Origin: Photobacterium kagoshimensis
GTDB taxonomy: Bacteria > Pseudomonadota > Gammaproteobacteria > Enterobacterales > Vibrionaceae
Assembly (NCBI RefSeq): GCF_050337045.1
Contig: NZ_JAKJSO010000010.1
Location: forward strand, 403,325 to 467,324
DNA: 64,000 bases
Direction of reading: 5' to 3'
Within the stretch, counting starts at the first letter, position 1, and each line of letters starts with the position of its first letter. Both the position numbers and the translations under genes were made by a program. This document shows positions 55,293 to 62,930 of the stretch, piece by piece. Under the pieces are notes generated by a model. That model saw only the letters and a program-made list of their open reading frames with translations. It was not told the origin of the DNA and did not search any database.

Positions 55293-57278
55293 ATGACGTT
55301 CTCCAAGCCTCTTATCGCGATGTCTATCACATTGGCACTTACAGGCTGCTCGCTTAGTCCTGCACCATCAGATGATGCTTTCACTCTAACCGTTGCTCAT
55401 ATCAACGACACGCATTCTAATTTCGATCCAGTTAAATCAAGTTTTAAAGCAAACGATACACTGGTTTACAATGAGTTCGGTGGCTACCCTCGCCTTCAAA
55501 CAATGGCCGAAGAGTACAAACAAGCAGCCACTGAAAAAGATGAAAGTTTCTTGTTCTTACATGGTGGTGATGCATGGCAAGGCAGCGCATACTTCAAATT
55601 AAACGAAGGTGCGATGAACGCAGAACTACTAAGCCGTATGGGCCTAGATGCAATGGCGCTAGGTAACCACGAATTTGATCTTAATAACGCAAAGCTGAAT
55701 CAGTTTATTAGCGATATTAACTTCCCAGTTCTAGCAGCTAACGTAGATATCAGCAAAGACCCAGATCTTAAAGGTCAAACTAACCTAAAACCTTTTGTAG
55801 TATTCGCTTTTGATGGTAACGATAAGGTTGAAGTAAAAGATCTAACTAACCTACCAACAGACAAAGATTTAGTGGCTGTATTTGGTATCGCGCTTGACGA
55901 CATGCCAAACCTATCGCCAAACACTGGTAAAGTTGAATTCCACAACATGGTGGAGTCATCACAAGCAACGGTTGATATGCTAAAAGCAAAAGGCATCAAC
56001 AATATCGTCGCGGTTACGCACATTGGTAACGCGGTTGATCTAGATGTTGCATCAAAAGTAAATGGCATTGACCTGATTGTTGGTGGTCACTCACACACCC
56101 TTCTAGGCGACTTTACTAACATTGGCCACGACCATACAGGCACTTACGCACAAATGGTGACTAACCCGAACGGTACGAGCCAAACATGTGTTGTTCAAGC
56201 GGGCCAATACGCGCAAGCAATAGGTCAACTTGAAGTAAGCTTTGACAAGCAAGGTGACGTGACCTCGTGTGCTGGCTTGAATACCCTGCTAAGTAACGAC
56301 GAATACTACCACTCGCCAATGCGTGAAGCTGAGAGTAAATTTAACGCGGCTGACAATGCAAAAGTTGTCGATTTCATCGAAGGTGAAGACAACATCACTA
56401 TCACCGATGAAGAAGCCTCTATGCGCTCGCTGATCGATACCAAATACAAGCCAGCTGTTGATAAAGCTTACGGTAAAGTGATTGCACAAGTACCAGAAGA
56501 AATTAACCACGAACGCCGTCCTGGTGACAAAGGCACAGACCAGCATGGTTCAGATGTTGCGGTGTTAATTGCAGCAGGCCAATACTACTGGGCTAACACA
56601 CCAGAAGTAAAAGCTGTAACAGGTATGGACGTTGATTTCGCACTAATTGGTGCTGGTGGTATCCGTACGAACATTGAAGCCGGTGAGTACCGTGAAGGTA
56701 ACGTTGCCCTTGAGATGCTGCCATTCTCTAACTTTATGTCAGTACTACCCGTTAAAGGTAAAGACATTAAAGCATTAATTGAAGGCACTATCACAGCAAC
56801 CCTTCCAGCAGGTGCGCACGCTGGTAAATTCCCATACGGTGGCCACATTCGTTACCAATTCACTGAAACGCAAGCGAACCAAAGCGGTAAGCTAGATTTC
56901 GTTGAAGTCATGACAGGTACAGCAAGTAACCCAACATGGACGCCATTACAAGACAACAAAACCTACAACATTGCAGTGAACAACTACAATGCAACAGGTA
57001 ACGATGGCTGGACTCCACTGTTTAAAGCACAACAGAAAAACTCTGGTCGTGTTGACCTTGCCTATGTCGATGGCAAGCTAACGGGCTTTAAAGTGAAGAA
57101 TATTGAAGAAGTGAACGGTAAATACAAAGTTCGCTACGAAGATAAAGCGCCGAACTGTAAAGCTGCCAATACCCGCTGTAATACTGATGCACAAGCAATG
57201 ATCGATTACATCGCTAATGAGATGCCAGTGATCACGCCGCAAAGCTATGAAGTAGTTACATTCAAACGCGCAATGTAA
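55293..57278 (+). CDS. 5'-nucleotidase / UDP-sugar hydrolase lipoprotein
   Basis: A 661-residue lipoprotein (lipobox LTGC at about residue 19) of the UshA/NutA family. The N-terminal metallophosphatase domain shows AHINDTHSNFDP, HGGDAWQGS, LGNHEFDLN, VTHIG and GGHSHTLLGD, the two-metal site. The C-terminal substrate domain shows GAGGIRTNIEAGEY, NFMSVLPVKG and NNYNATGNDGW. It degrades extracellular nucleotides so that nucleosides can be imported. In Vibrio the homologue is a membrane-bound, chloride-dependent enzyme. Single-gene unit. Confidence 0.9.
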   Translation: MTFSKPLIAMSITLALTGCSLSPAPSDDAFTLTVAHINDTHSNFDPVKSSFKANDTLVYNEFGGYPRLQTMAEEYKQAATEKDESFLFLHGGDAWQGSAYFKLNEGAMNAELLSRMGLDAMALGNHEFDLNNAKLNQFISDINFPVLAANVDISKDPDLKGQTNLKPFVVFAFDGNDKVEVKDLTNLPTDKDLVAVFGIALDDMPNLSPNTGKVEFHNMVESSQATVDMLKAKGINNIVAVTHIGNAVDLDVASKVNGIDLIVGGHSHTLLGDFTNIGHDHTGTYAQMVTNPNGTSQTCVVQAGQYAQAIGQLEVSFDKQGDVTSCAGLNTLLSNDEYYHSPMREAESKFNAADNAKVVDFIEGEDNITITDEEASMRSLIDTKYKPAVDKAYGKVIAQVPEEINHERRPGDKGTDQHGSDVAVLIAAGQYYWANTPEVKAVTGMDVDFALIGAGGIRTNIEAGEYREGNVALEMLPFSNFMSVLPVKGKDIKALIEGTITATLPAGAHAGKFPYGGHIRYQFTETQANQSGKLDFVEVMTGTASNPTWTPLQDNKTYNIAVNNYNATGNDGWTPLFKAQQKNSGRVDLAYVDGKLTGFKVKNIEEVNGKYKVRYEDKAPNCKAANTRCNTDAQAMIDYIANEMPVITPQSYEVVTFKRAM

Positions 57279-57303
57279 TTTCTGAGTAAGCCATTATATA
57301 TAT

Positions 57304-57328
57304 TAAGGGTCTAGTGATAGGCCCTTTT
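57304..57328 (+). terminator. Terminator of the 5'-nucleotidase gene
   Basis: Arms AAGGGTCTA-like and AGGCCCTT pair with one bulge and are followed by a T run, 25 bases after the stop. Confidence 0.65.
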
Positions 57329-57449
57329 TACATTAAATTAAACGCAGTATCCTTGTGCGTTAATTTGAGTTTGATAGCGTTCAGTTACCGTTACGTTCTG
57401 TCCCACGGTGCGCTCAGGTAATACGGTTCAGCTTAACGTTGATTTTAGT

Positions 57450-57797
57450 TTACTCGTTATTTAAACGTTCAATTTCATCAAATAACGCTTGATCCCATTC
57501 AAATTCCATATTGAACTTACCTGCAGGTTCCAGTGTGAACTTGGCTCTATTCCATTTACTAAAGTTATTTTCTATTGTCATTTGATATAAGCGATGAAAA
57601 TCGCTAATGATACGCCTATCAAATTTGCGAAATTTAAAAGATGTAAACGCATTGTCTTTATTTTTAAAACCACCTCCCATCTCTAGAGCATCCTTACCAT
57701 AGTATTCAACATCAATATGTGATGTTATCCAGTCCTTTGACTTGATGTTTTCAAGCATATTTCCAGCTATGCTTAAATAGATTTCATCAAAACTCAT
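57450..57797 (-). CDS. YezG-family immunity protein (copy 1)
   Basis: A 115-residue protein of the YezG/DUF600 immunity family; the C-terminal signature is AKFTLEPAGKFNMEFEWD. YezG proteins neutralise endonuclease toxins of the YeeF type. Its ATG overlaps the stop of an endonuclease-like toxin tail by 4 bases (ATGA), the usual toxin-immunity coupling. The last 107 bases are nearly identical (3 mismatches) to the end of a second YezG gene at 59235, while the first two thirds differ strongly, showing a mosaic origin. The frame is intact although its toxin is broken. Confidence 0.75.
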   Translation of the reverse strand: MSFDEIYLSIAGNMLENIKSKDWITSHIDVEYYGKDALEMGGGFKNKDNAFTSFKFRKFDRRIISDFHRLYQMTIENNFSKWNRAKFTLEPAGKFNMEFEWDQALFDEIERLNNE

Positions 57798-58545
57798 AGT
57801 AACTTACCTTCAGGTTTATTTTCAAATGGGACAAATTTCTCTACACCATCTATTTCATAAAATACATCAAAAGCACTCGGACTTTTACTATCACCATCAT
57901 AAATGGCATTGCTTTCAACTTCTACTTTTTTAGGTGGGTCGCCTTTTAAGGCTTTAGTCCATTTATTTCCATACGCTTCCATGCGCCTTTATTTAAATTG
58001 CCATCCATTGCCGCATAGTTTATTTGCTCACCCGGCCCTTTAAAGATAAAAGCTATTAAGACCCTATTTTCATCGTCGATTAAACCATCTTTAATACCGC
58101 GATATTTACCCGCTTTATATGTCACATTCCTTTTAACTAACGACCTCGGGTTAACCACCATCCCGATCGCAGCTAAGTTACTACCAAGTCCTTCCCAGTT
58201 ACGGCACTCCCAATTAGCGACTGTCTTGGCCTTCAGCTCTTGCGCTGCATCCAATGCGTCGTTGATTCTGGTATTGGTTCTATCAACTGCATGGGTGGTA
58301 AACCAAGCGGGCGAGTCACAATATCAATAGGATAGTACGCAGCATCAACTACTGTATAGAGTGTATCCCATGCGACGGCAAGCGGATCTTGGTGGATGAA
58401 GCGACCAGTGATTGGATCGTAATAACGGAAGCGGTTGTAGTGCAGACCTGACTCGTCATCAAAATACTGTCCTTGGTAGCGCAGCGTTTTTTGATTTTTT
58501 CTATCGTGATACCAGCAAAGCCAAAGGTACAGTAATTGGCTTTAA
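57794..58545 (-). pseudogene. Broken Rhs C-terminal tail with DNA/RNA non-specific endonuclease toxin
   Basis: On the minus strand this carries the Rhs core end (QYFDDESGLHYNRFRYYDP) and then the linker DALDAAQELKAKTVANWECR shared with the intact tail at 62931, then a YeeF-type endonuclease domain (GPGEQINYAAMDGNLNKGAW). At least three single-base frameshifts break it: near 58480 in the Rhs core, near 58303, and near 57965 where one A is missing from an A run (the expected MENKWTKALKGD is split). The last segment stays open to its stop, which overlaps the YezG start. It is an orphan toxin tail without its own N-terminus. Confidence 0.75.
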
Positions 58546-58990
58546 CTAAAAGCTTTTCTCATGAGCGCTTTGTGATCGAGTACCTCTATTTGACCAAACT
58601 GGGCCAAAATAGAGAGATGTACAAAAATATTAACCTTGCTAAGGTTTGCTAGCTCACTTTTGCCACCAACAATTAAACTGGGCGCAAAGCCAAACATTTC
58701 ATCGCGACCTAGTGCGCCATGTTTTTTAATACAAGTATTAAATAAAGGCTTACCTGACTCACTGGTTATGTCGTGTTCGTCTACATCACTAAAGCCAAAA
58801 AAACATTTAATTGAAAAGTCATTATCAGGTATGTCGGTATGCTCTAGCCATTCATCTAGGATGGCTTCATAGTCTGCTGGGTTAACTATCCCAAATAGCC
58901 CCTGCTTAAAACTACAAAAAACATATGCTTGCCAATATTCAAGTAGCCTATCAGGTAATTTACCTTAAATTGTTCAATTATTGTGGGCGA
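58542..58990 (-). pseudogene. Broken copy of GAD-like/DUF1851 immunity gene
   Basis: Compared with the intact gene at 60556-61221, this copy has the same C-terminal end (MRKAF plus stop), an internal deletion of more than 100 bases that joins the segment before FFGF directly to the IPDND region, and a one-base deletion in the N-terminal part (near 58965, where the intact gene reads DQFKDKLPD). Its 5' end runs into an Rhs repeat fragment instead of a start codon. It is not translatable as an immunity protein. Confidence 0.7.
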
Positions 58991-59090
58991 GCAAGGCTCG
59001 CTGGTGTGATTGCAGTTGATTTAGCGCGTCGTAGCTAAAATACAGGCGGCCATGGCTATCAAAATCACACTGTTGGGTAATACCATTCGA
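58990..59090 (-). pseudogene. Rhs YD-repeat fragment
   Basis: The minus strand encodes CDFDSHGRLYFSYDALNQLQ, a typical Rhs/YD repeat, for about 30 codons. It joins directly to the broken GAD-like gene, so it marks a recombination junction inside the Rhs array. Confidence 0.6.
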
Positions 59091-59118
59091 TTAGTAGCGC
59101 TCAAACTCTTACCCTTGC

Positions 59119-59166
59119 TTGCATCTTTGCATCTTTGCATCTTTGCATCTTTGCATCTTTGCATCT
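59119..59166. repeat. 8-bp tandem repeat, six copies
   Basis: TTGCATCT is repeated six times without error (48 bases). The unit length is not a multiple of three, so copy-number change would shift any reading frame through it. A plus-strand frame across it is low-complexity and not a gene. It lies between the second YezG gene and the Rhs repeat fragment. Confidence 0.9.
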
Positions 59167-59234
59167 TGAGTATATCGGCACTATTGAGTTTGATAGCGCT
59201 CAGGTGGTACGCTCAGCTTATCGTTGATTTTTGT

Positions 59235-59570
59235 TTACTCGTTATTTAAACGTTCAATTTCATCAAATAATGCTTGATCCCATTCAAATTCCATATTGAA
59301 CTTACCTGTAGGTTCCAGTGTGAACTTGGCTCGATTCCATTTATTTCCTGAATTTTCAGTAGTGATAGAATGAAGCTCTTTAAAAAGTTTAAATAAGTTA
59401 TAACCGCCCTCTAAGTCAAATCCCTGCCCATTGGCATTAATATATGTCACATTTAATTCAGCTGCATCTTCTAGAAACTCGGCATCAATTTTACATTCTT
59501 TCCATTTTTCATTTAGCTGGCTGGTTAAATGTTCAGCTATCCCCATGTATATTTCGTCAATCGTTATCAA
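59235..59570 (-). CDS. YezG-family immunity protein (copy 2)
   Basis: A 111-residue YezG/DUF600-type protein with C-terminus AKFTLEPTGKFNMEFEWD like copy 1 but a different N-terminal two thirds. The start is a TTG (59570) with GGAGG 7 bases upstream, and it overlaps the stop of a 43-codon chimeric frame (59567-59698) in the typical coupled way. The toxin that once preceded it is almost entirely gone. Confidence 0.72.
   Translation of the reverse strand: MITIDEIYMGIAEHLTSQLNEKWKECKIDAEFLEDAAELNVTYINANGQGFDLEGGYNLFKLFKELHSITTENSGNKWNRAKFTLEPTGKFNMEFEWDQALFDEIERLNNE
59236..59342. repeat. 3' end of YezG copy 2, repeated at 57452-57558
   Basis: The two 107-base stretches differ at only three positions, although the rest of the two genes is unlike. 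This fits homologous recombination within immunity genes. Confidence 0.8.
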
Positions 59571-59698
59571 TTACTTATCCTCCAACTTGATTTAATAGTG
59601 TAACCGCTTTCTTTTACCAGATATAAAATATGTGGGACTGATTGCAACTTCTCTAAAAAGTACTCAAAATCTTCATCAAGTTTAAATTCAGTTGTCAT
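59567..59698 (-). pseudogene. Chimeric remnant: immunity N-terminus joined to a toxin C-terminus
   Basis: A 43-codon frame starts MTTEFKLDEDFEYFLEK, the start of the GAD-like immunity protein, and then switches to LYLVKESGYTIKSSWRISN before a stop that overlaps the YezG copy 2 start. The second half sits where the end of the cognate toxin should be. The junction shows a deletion between two cassettes. Confidence 0.6.
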
Positions 59699-59710
59699 AT
59701 TATTAGCTAC

Positions 59711-60103
59711 TTATTCAAAGTTTGGCTTTAGTTTCTCTCTCATATCAAACATAGTCGCTGGTGTGATTGCCCAGCGAGTTGCATCATCAAACTCAAAATC
59801 TATTTTAAAACGCTTAGTTTCATTTTCCATTTGAAACAATAACTGTATGAATTTATGACCGCACTGTTTAAATATATCTTCACGCAATGCCATTAAGGTA
59901 TCCCCTAACAACAATCGCTCTCCATCAATATCTGCTGTTGCAGGTATCACTTTTTGACCATTATATAAAAAACCTGAATTTGAAATGTGCCCCTCTCCAA
60001 ATTCAAATACAAATGCACAGCATTCCCACTCATAATCATTTACATCTTCAGTTCTTAAAAAAAGCTGCGCTATATTCATTAAATCATCGTTTGCAATATT
60101 CAT
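59711..60103 (-). CDS. Putative immunity protein of the Rhs array
   Basis: A 130-residue acidic protein. The C-terminal half (FKIDFEFDDATRWAITPATM) recalls the YezG/DUF600 fold, but the match is weak. GGGGAT lies 5 bases before the ATG. Immediately upstream on its strand are remnants of a toxin C-terminus (60133-60345), which supports an immunity role. A 45-base copy of its last codons occurs at 61234-61278. Confidence 0.6.
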   Translation of the reverse strand: MNIANDDLMNIAQLFLRTEDVNDYEWECCAFVFEFGEGHISNSGFLYNGQKVIPATADIDGERLLLGDTLMALREDIFKQCGHKFIQLLFQMENETKRFKIDFEFDDATRWAITPATMFDMREKLKPNFE

Positions 60104-60132
60104 TTTATCCCCTAAATTTTTTTATGTTTTTC

Positions 60133-60345
60133 TTACTTACTCGTTCCCTTGTTTTGGGGCAAATACTTCATATGTACTAAATATATCAGTCGGTCTGAAC
60201 CAATTGGCTCTAACTCAACTTTTAACCTAACGTCATACCCTTCTGCTGTCCAATCTGCCCCCTTCCTTGATTATCTGCCTTAGCTATTGACGTGATTTTC
60301 TTGTCGCTGTATTGGCCTTCATAAGGCGATTTACATCATCATAGT
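60133..60345 (-). pseudogene. Decayed toxin C-terminal remnant
   Basis: Two overlapping frames read as pieces of one domain: KSPYEGQYSDKKITSIAKAD and then, after a frameshift near 60268, GADWTAEGYDVRLKVELEP followed by IYLVHMKYLPQNKG and a stop 29 bases before the immunity gene at 60103. No family recognised. It is a toxin by position only. Confidence 0.5.
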
Positions 60346-60456
60346 GGAACTAAATGCTGTCTCGTGTCCCGCTTGCAGACACGACAACATAGTCGTCACA
60401 CGCCCTCCAATATCTCGCTGGCCAGTGTTCGGAGCGTTGCAAAGGAAGCGGTTGGA
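60346..60456. other. Scrambled junction in the Rhs array
   Basis: About 110 bases with no frame. It includes an imperfect inverted repeat around 60358-60388 (GTGTC...GACAC) and a 34-base segment at 60390-60423 that is similar to 61272-61305. It marks another breakpoint; no known mobile element end is recognised. Confidence 0.4.
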
Positions 60457-60694
60457 AGACCTGACTCGTCATCAAAATACTGCACTTGGTAGCGAAGGGG
60501 ATTTTTGATTTTTTCTATCGTGATATCAGCAAAGCCAAAAGTACGGTAATTGGCTTTAAATAAAAGCTTTTCTCATGAGTGCTTTGTGATCAAGTACCTC
60601 TATTTGACCGAACTGCGCTAAAATAGAGAGATGTACAAAAATATTAACTTTGCTAAGGTTTGCTAGCTCACTTTCACCACCAACAATTAAACTG
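60457..60694. repeat. 238-bp direct repeat, copy A (copy B at 63763-64000)
   Basis: Identical over the full 238 bases with an offset of 3306; copy B runs off the window, so the true repeat is longer. It spans the Rhs core end (ITIEKIKNPLRYQVQYFDDE) and the C-terminal part of the GAD-like immunity gene. A diverged third version lies at about 58442-58690. Confidence 0.92.
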
Positions 60695-61221
60695 GGCGCA
60701 AAGCCAAACATTTCATCGCTACCTAGTGCGCCATGTTTTTTAATACAAGCATTAAATAAAGGCTTGCCTGACTCACTGGTTATGTCGTGGCTGTCTACGC
60801 GAGCAAAACCAAAAAATCTTTCAATGGCAATATGATGTTGCTTACGCGGCTTGCCATCCTTCTCAATGATCCAGCCATTGGCGACAGTTATTTCATACTT
60901 ATAGCCTGTTTCTTCCCCCCATAGAAACAGATCGCCAAAAGCATTTCGAGCAATAACATGGTAAATGTCGTTATCAGGTATGTCGGTGTGCTCTAGCCAT
61001 TCATCTAGAATATCTTCATACTCTGCAGGATTAACTATCCAGAATAACCCCTGCTTAAAACCACAAAAACCATATGCTTGCCAATATTCAAGTAGCCTAT
61101 CAGGTAATTTATCTTTGAATTGGTCAATTATTGTTGGCGAGCAAGGGATACTGGTAAAAGGCTCGCCAAACTTTTCTAAAAAGTACTCGAAATCTTCATC
61201 AAGTTTAAATTCAGTTATCAT
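60556..61221 (-). CDS. GAD-like/DUF1851 immunity protein (Tdi1-like)
   Basis: A 221-residue protein with an N-terminal GAD-like domain (FEYFLEKFGEPFTSIPCSP, LPDRLLEYWQAYGFCGFKQG, NPAEYEDILDEWLEHT) and a C-terminal DUF1851-type domain (FNACIKKHGALGSDEMFGFAPSL at 154-176). This architecture is that of the Tdi1-type immunity proteins that protect against secreted nuclease or NAD-targeting toxins. It is the only intact one of three copies in the array. Its stop lies within a recombination repeat that continues into Rhs core sequence. No cognate toxin is adjacent. Confidence 0.75.
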   Translation of the reverse strand: MITEFKLDEDFEYFLEKFGEPFTSIPCSPTIIDQFKDKLPDRLLEYWQAYGFCGFKQGLFWIVNPAEYEDILDEWLEHTDIPDNDIYHVIARNAFGDLFLWGEETGYKYEITVANGWIIEKDGKPRKQHHIAIERFFGFARVDSHDITSESGKPLFNACIKKHGALGSDEMFGFAPSLIVGGESELANLSKVNIFVHLSILAQFGQIEVLDHKALMRKAFI

Positions 61222-61355
61222 GTCATTAGCTACTTATTCAAAGTTTGGCTTTAGCTTCTCTCTCATATCAAACATAGTCGTCACATGCCTACAATATCTT
61301 GCTGCATACAAACATTTCTGTCGTTTTTTAGAGTGCGATTAACTCTCCGCTGTCA
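61222..61355. other. Junction with a 3'-end remnant of the 130-residue immunity gene
   Basis: Minus-strand bases 61278-61234 encode MFDMREKLKPNFE and a stop, the same end as the gene at 59711. The rest has no frame. In both places the GAD-like start follows this stop by 12 bases, showing an ancestral gene order of the two immunity genes. Confidence 0.6.
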
Positions 61356-62147
61356 TCATATTAAATCATGAGGAATGGCTGGGGATGAGAATGATGCCGA
61401 TAATGGGATTGAGAGCAAATTAATAACCAGTGCAAATTCAAAACACCAGTAGCCAATATAATAATCGGTATATTCAAATTCGCAGTCACATTCATCACTT
61501 GCGTACCAATCTGCTTCATCCAAATTCTCATACCATTGGCTCACAAAGGTATTTAGCAGCTCGTGCTGCTCATCAAAGCTTGCTTTCCATGCATCGCTTA
61601 ATGGTTGATAAACCTCTGGGTAATAAAGATTAGCAGAAACGGCCCTATCCTTATCGCCGAGGGCAATGGCGATATTATCCAGCAGGGTATCTTTACCTTG
61701 TTCACCTATGATGGCTAATGCTGATTTTATATGTGTTGCTTCTACATCACAGGCAACGAGCAGAGATAGCCACCATAAAACATACACGTAGCGGTTGATA
61801 TTAGCAGAGCCGCACGCGTCCCCTACTTCACCGAGTTGCTCAAAATCATCACGGTAAAATTGATGTTGTGATGGAAGTTGGTCTGCAATGGCACTCAGTT
61901 GTTGGCGATAAGATAAAATGGCTTCAACATACGGGGTTAATGCTTTAATGCTTGTGCCATGAGAATAATGCGCGACCGCACGCATGATAGAAAGCTGATA
62001 TAACCGTTGCGCGATATCAACACGACTCGTGGGTGTTTTAAAATTACCCGCGTCGAGTGCATCTTGGGTTTCTTGCAGCGCTTCATCAAAATCAACAACT
62101 AAATGGCTGAAATAATCAGCGGGTCTACGGGTATCACGGAGTGTCAT
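61356..62147 (-). CDS. PoNi-like immunity protein (DUF1911), copy 2
   Basis: A 263-residue protein of the DUF1910/DUF1911 type. The C-terminal DUF1911 part shows WLSLLVACDVEATHIKSAL, LDNIAIALGDKDRAV and DYYIGYWCFEFALVI. The same layout occurs in the neighbouring gene at 62169 (AYIGYWCWESALIVRLY), but the two are otherwise divergent. PoNi proteins neutralise PoNe DNases. Placed 21 bases after the first PoNi gene, with AGCAAGGAGCAAT before its ATG. It may protect against a different PoNe variant. Confidence 0.75.
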   Translation of the reverse strand: MTLRDTRRPADYFSHLVVDFDEALQETQDALDAGNFKTPTSRVDIAQRLYQLSIMRAVAHYSHGTSIKALTPYVEAILSYRQQLSAIADQLPSQHQFYRDDFEQLGEVGDACGSANINRYVYVLWWLSLLVACDVEATHIKSALAIIGEQGKDTLLDNIAIALGDKDRAVSANLYYPEVYQPLSDAWKASFDEQHELLNTFVSQWYENLDEADWYASDECDCEFEYTDYYIGYWCFEFALVINLLSIPLSASFSSPAIPHDLI

Positions 62148-62168
62148 TATTGCTCCTTGCTATTGCTG

Positions 62169-62921
62169 CTATTTATTACTTTGCCAATGCACTAAATCTT
62201 TCGGGTAATACTCATGGTCGATAAAACTGCTGTCATCTATGTCATATAACCTTACAATTAAAGCCGATTCCCAGCACCAATAGCCGATATAGGCATCGGT
62301 ATCCATTAAGTGATAATCTGGCGACTCGATTAACTTGTACCAGGCATTTAAATAGGCGAGCATCAGTTTAGGACGTTGCTCTGGCTCTGCTTCAATCACC
62401 GTATAGAGCTTTTTAAAACGTTTTTTAAACAACAGAGTATCGCTGACTTTACGTGAACTATCCCCCATTTCAACCGCGATTTTATCAAATAAGGCATCAA
62501 GCCCTTGGTTTGCCATTAAGTCGAATACCTGCTGATAATAGTCTGGCCCCATCTCTAGGCAATAAGCAAAGGCAAGCCAGTCTAACCAGTTCTCTAAATA
62601 ATCTTCGCGAATTTCTTCCCAGCCAATACGGTTTTTTTGCTCTTTTCGGGGCAGGGCATCAGCGTAATGCTTTTGCCAGCCTCGGTACTCCAGTGCAGTT
62701 TCTAAATGCGCCTTAAACTCTACGAGATCGTCGCCGCGTGAGTATTTTTGGTGTAATAAATACGTTATATCGCTAACCGTTCTAAAAGATCCTAACATTT
62801 TTACTTCTAACGATTCTGAATCATCATTTTTTATATCATCAATATCTTCTTCTATGCACTCAAGCCTAAAATCAACTCTGTCGTCAAAATAAGCCTTATC
62901 TTTTAATTTATCTCGTAACAT
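62169..62921 (-). CDS. PoNi-like immunity protein (DUF1911), copy 1
   Basis: A 250-residue protein with an N-terminal DUF1910-like helical region (RDKLKDKAYFDDRVDFRLEC) and the DUF1911 end (LDWLAFAYCLEMGPDYYQQV, ALFDKIAVEMGDSSRKVS, AYIGYWCWESALIVRL). It starts 9 bases after the PoNe-like toxin tail, with AGGAG overlapping the toxin stop codon, so it is the cognate immunity gene. Role in protecting against the adjacent nuclease is inferred from the known PoNe-PoNi pairs. Confidence 0.82.
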   Translation of the reverse strand: MLRDKLKDKAYFDDRVDFRLECIEEDIDDIKNDDSESLEVKMLGSFRTVSDITYLLHQKYSRGDDLVEFKAHLETALEYRGWQKHYADALPRKEQKNRIGWEEIREDYLENWLDWLAFAYCLEMGPDYYQQVFDLMANQGLDALFDKIAVEMGDSSRKVSDTLLFKKRFKKLYTVIEAEPEQRPKLMLAYLNAWYKLIESPDYHLMDTDAYIGYWCWESALIVRLYDIDDSSFIDHEYYPKDLVHWQSNK

Positions 62922-62930
62922 TTGCGACTC

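Noticed and set aside
59052..59249. Plus-strand open frame over the 8-bp repeat (LHLCIFASLHLCI-like peptide)
   Set aside because: It is created by the tandem repeat, is low-complexity and has no ribosome binding site.
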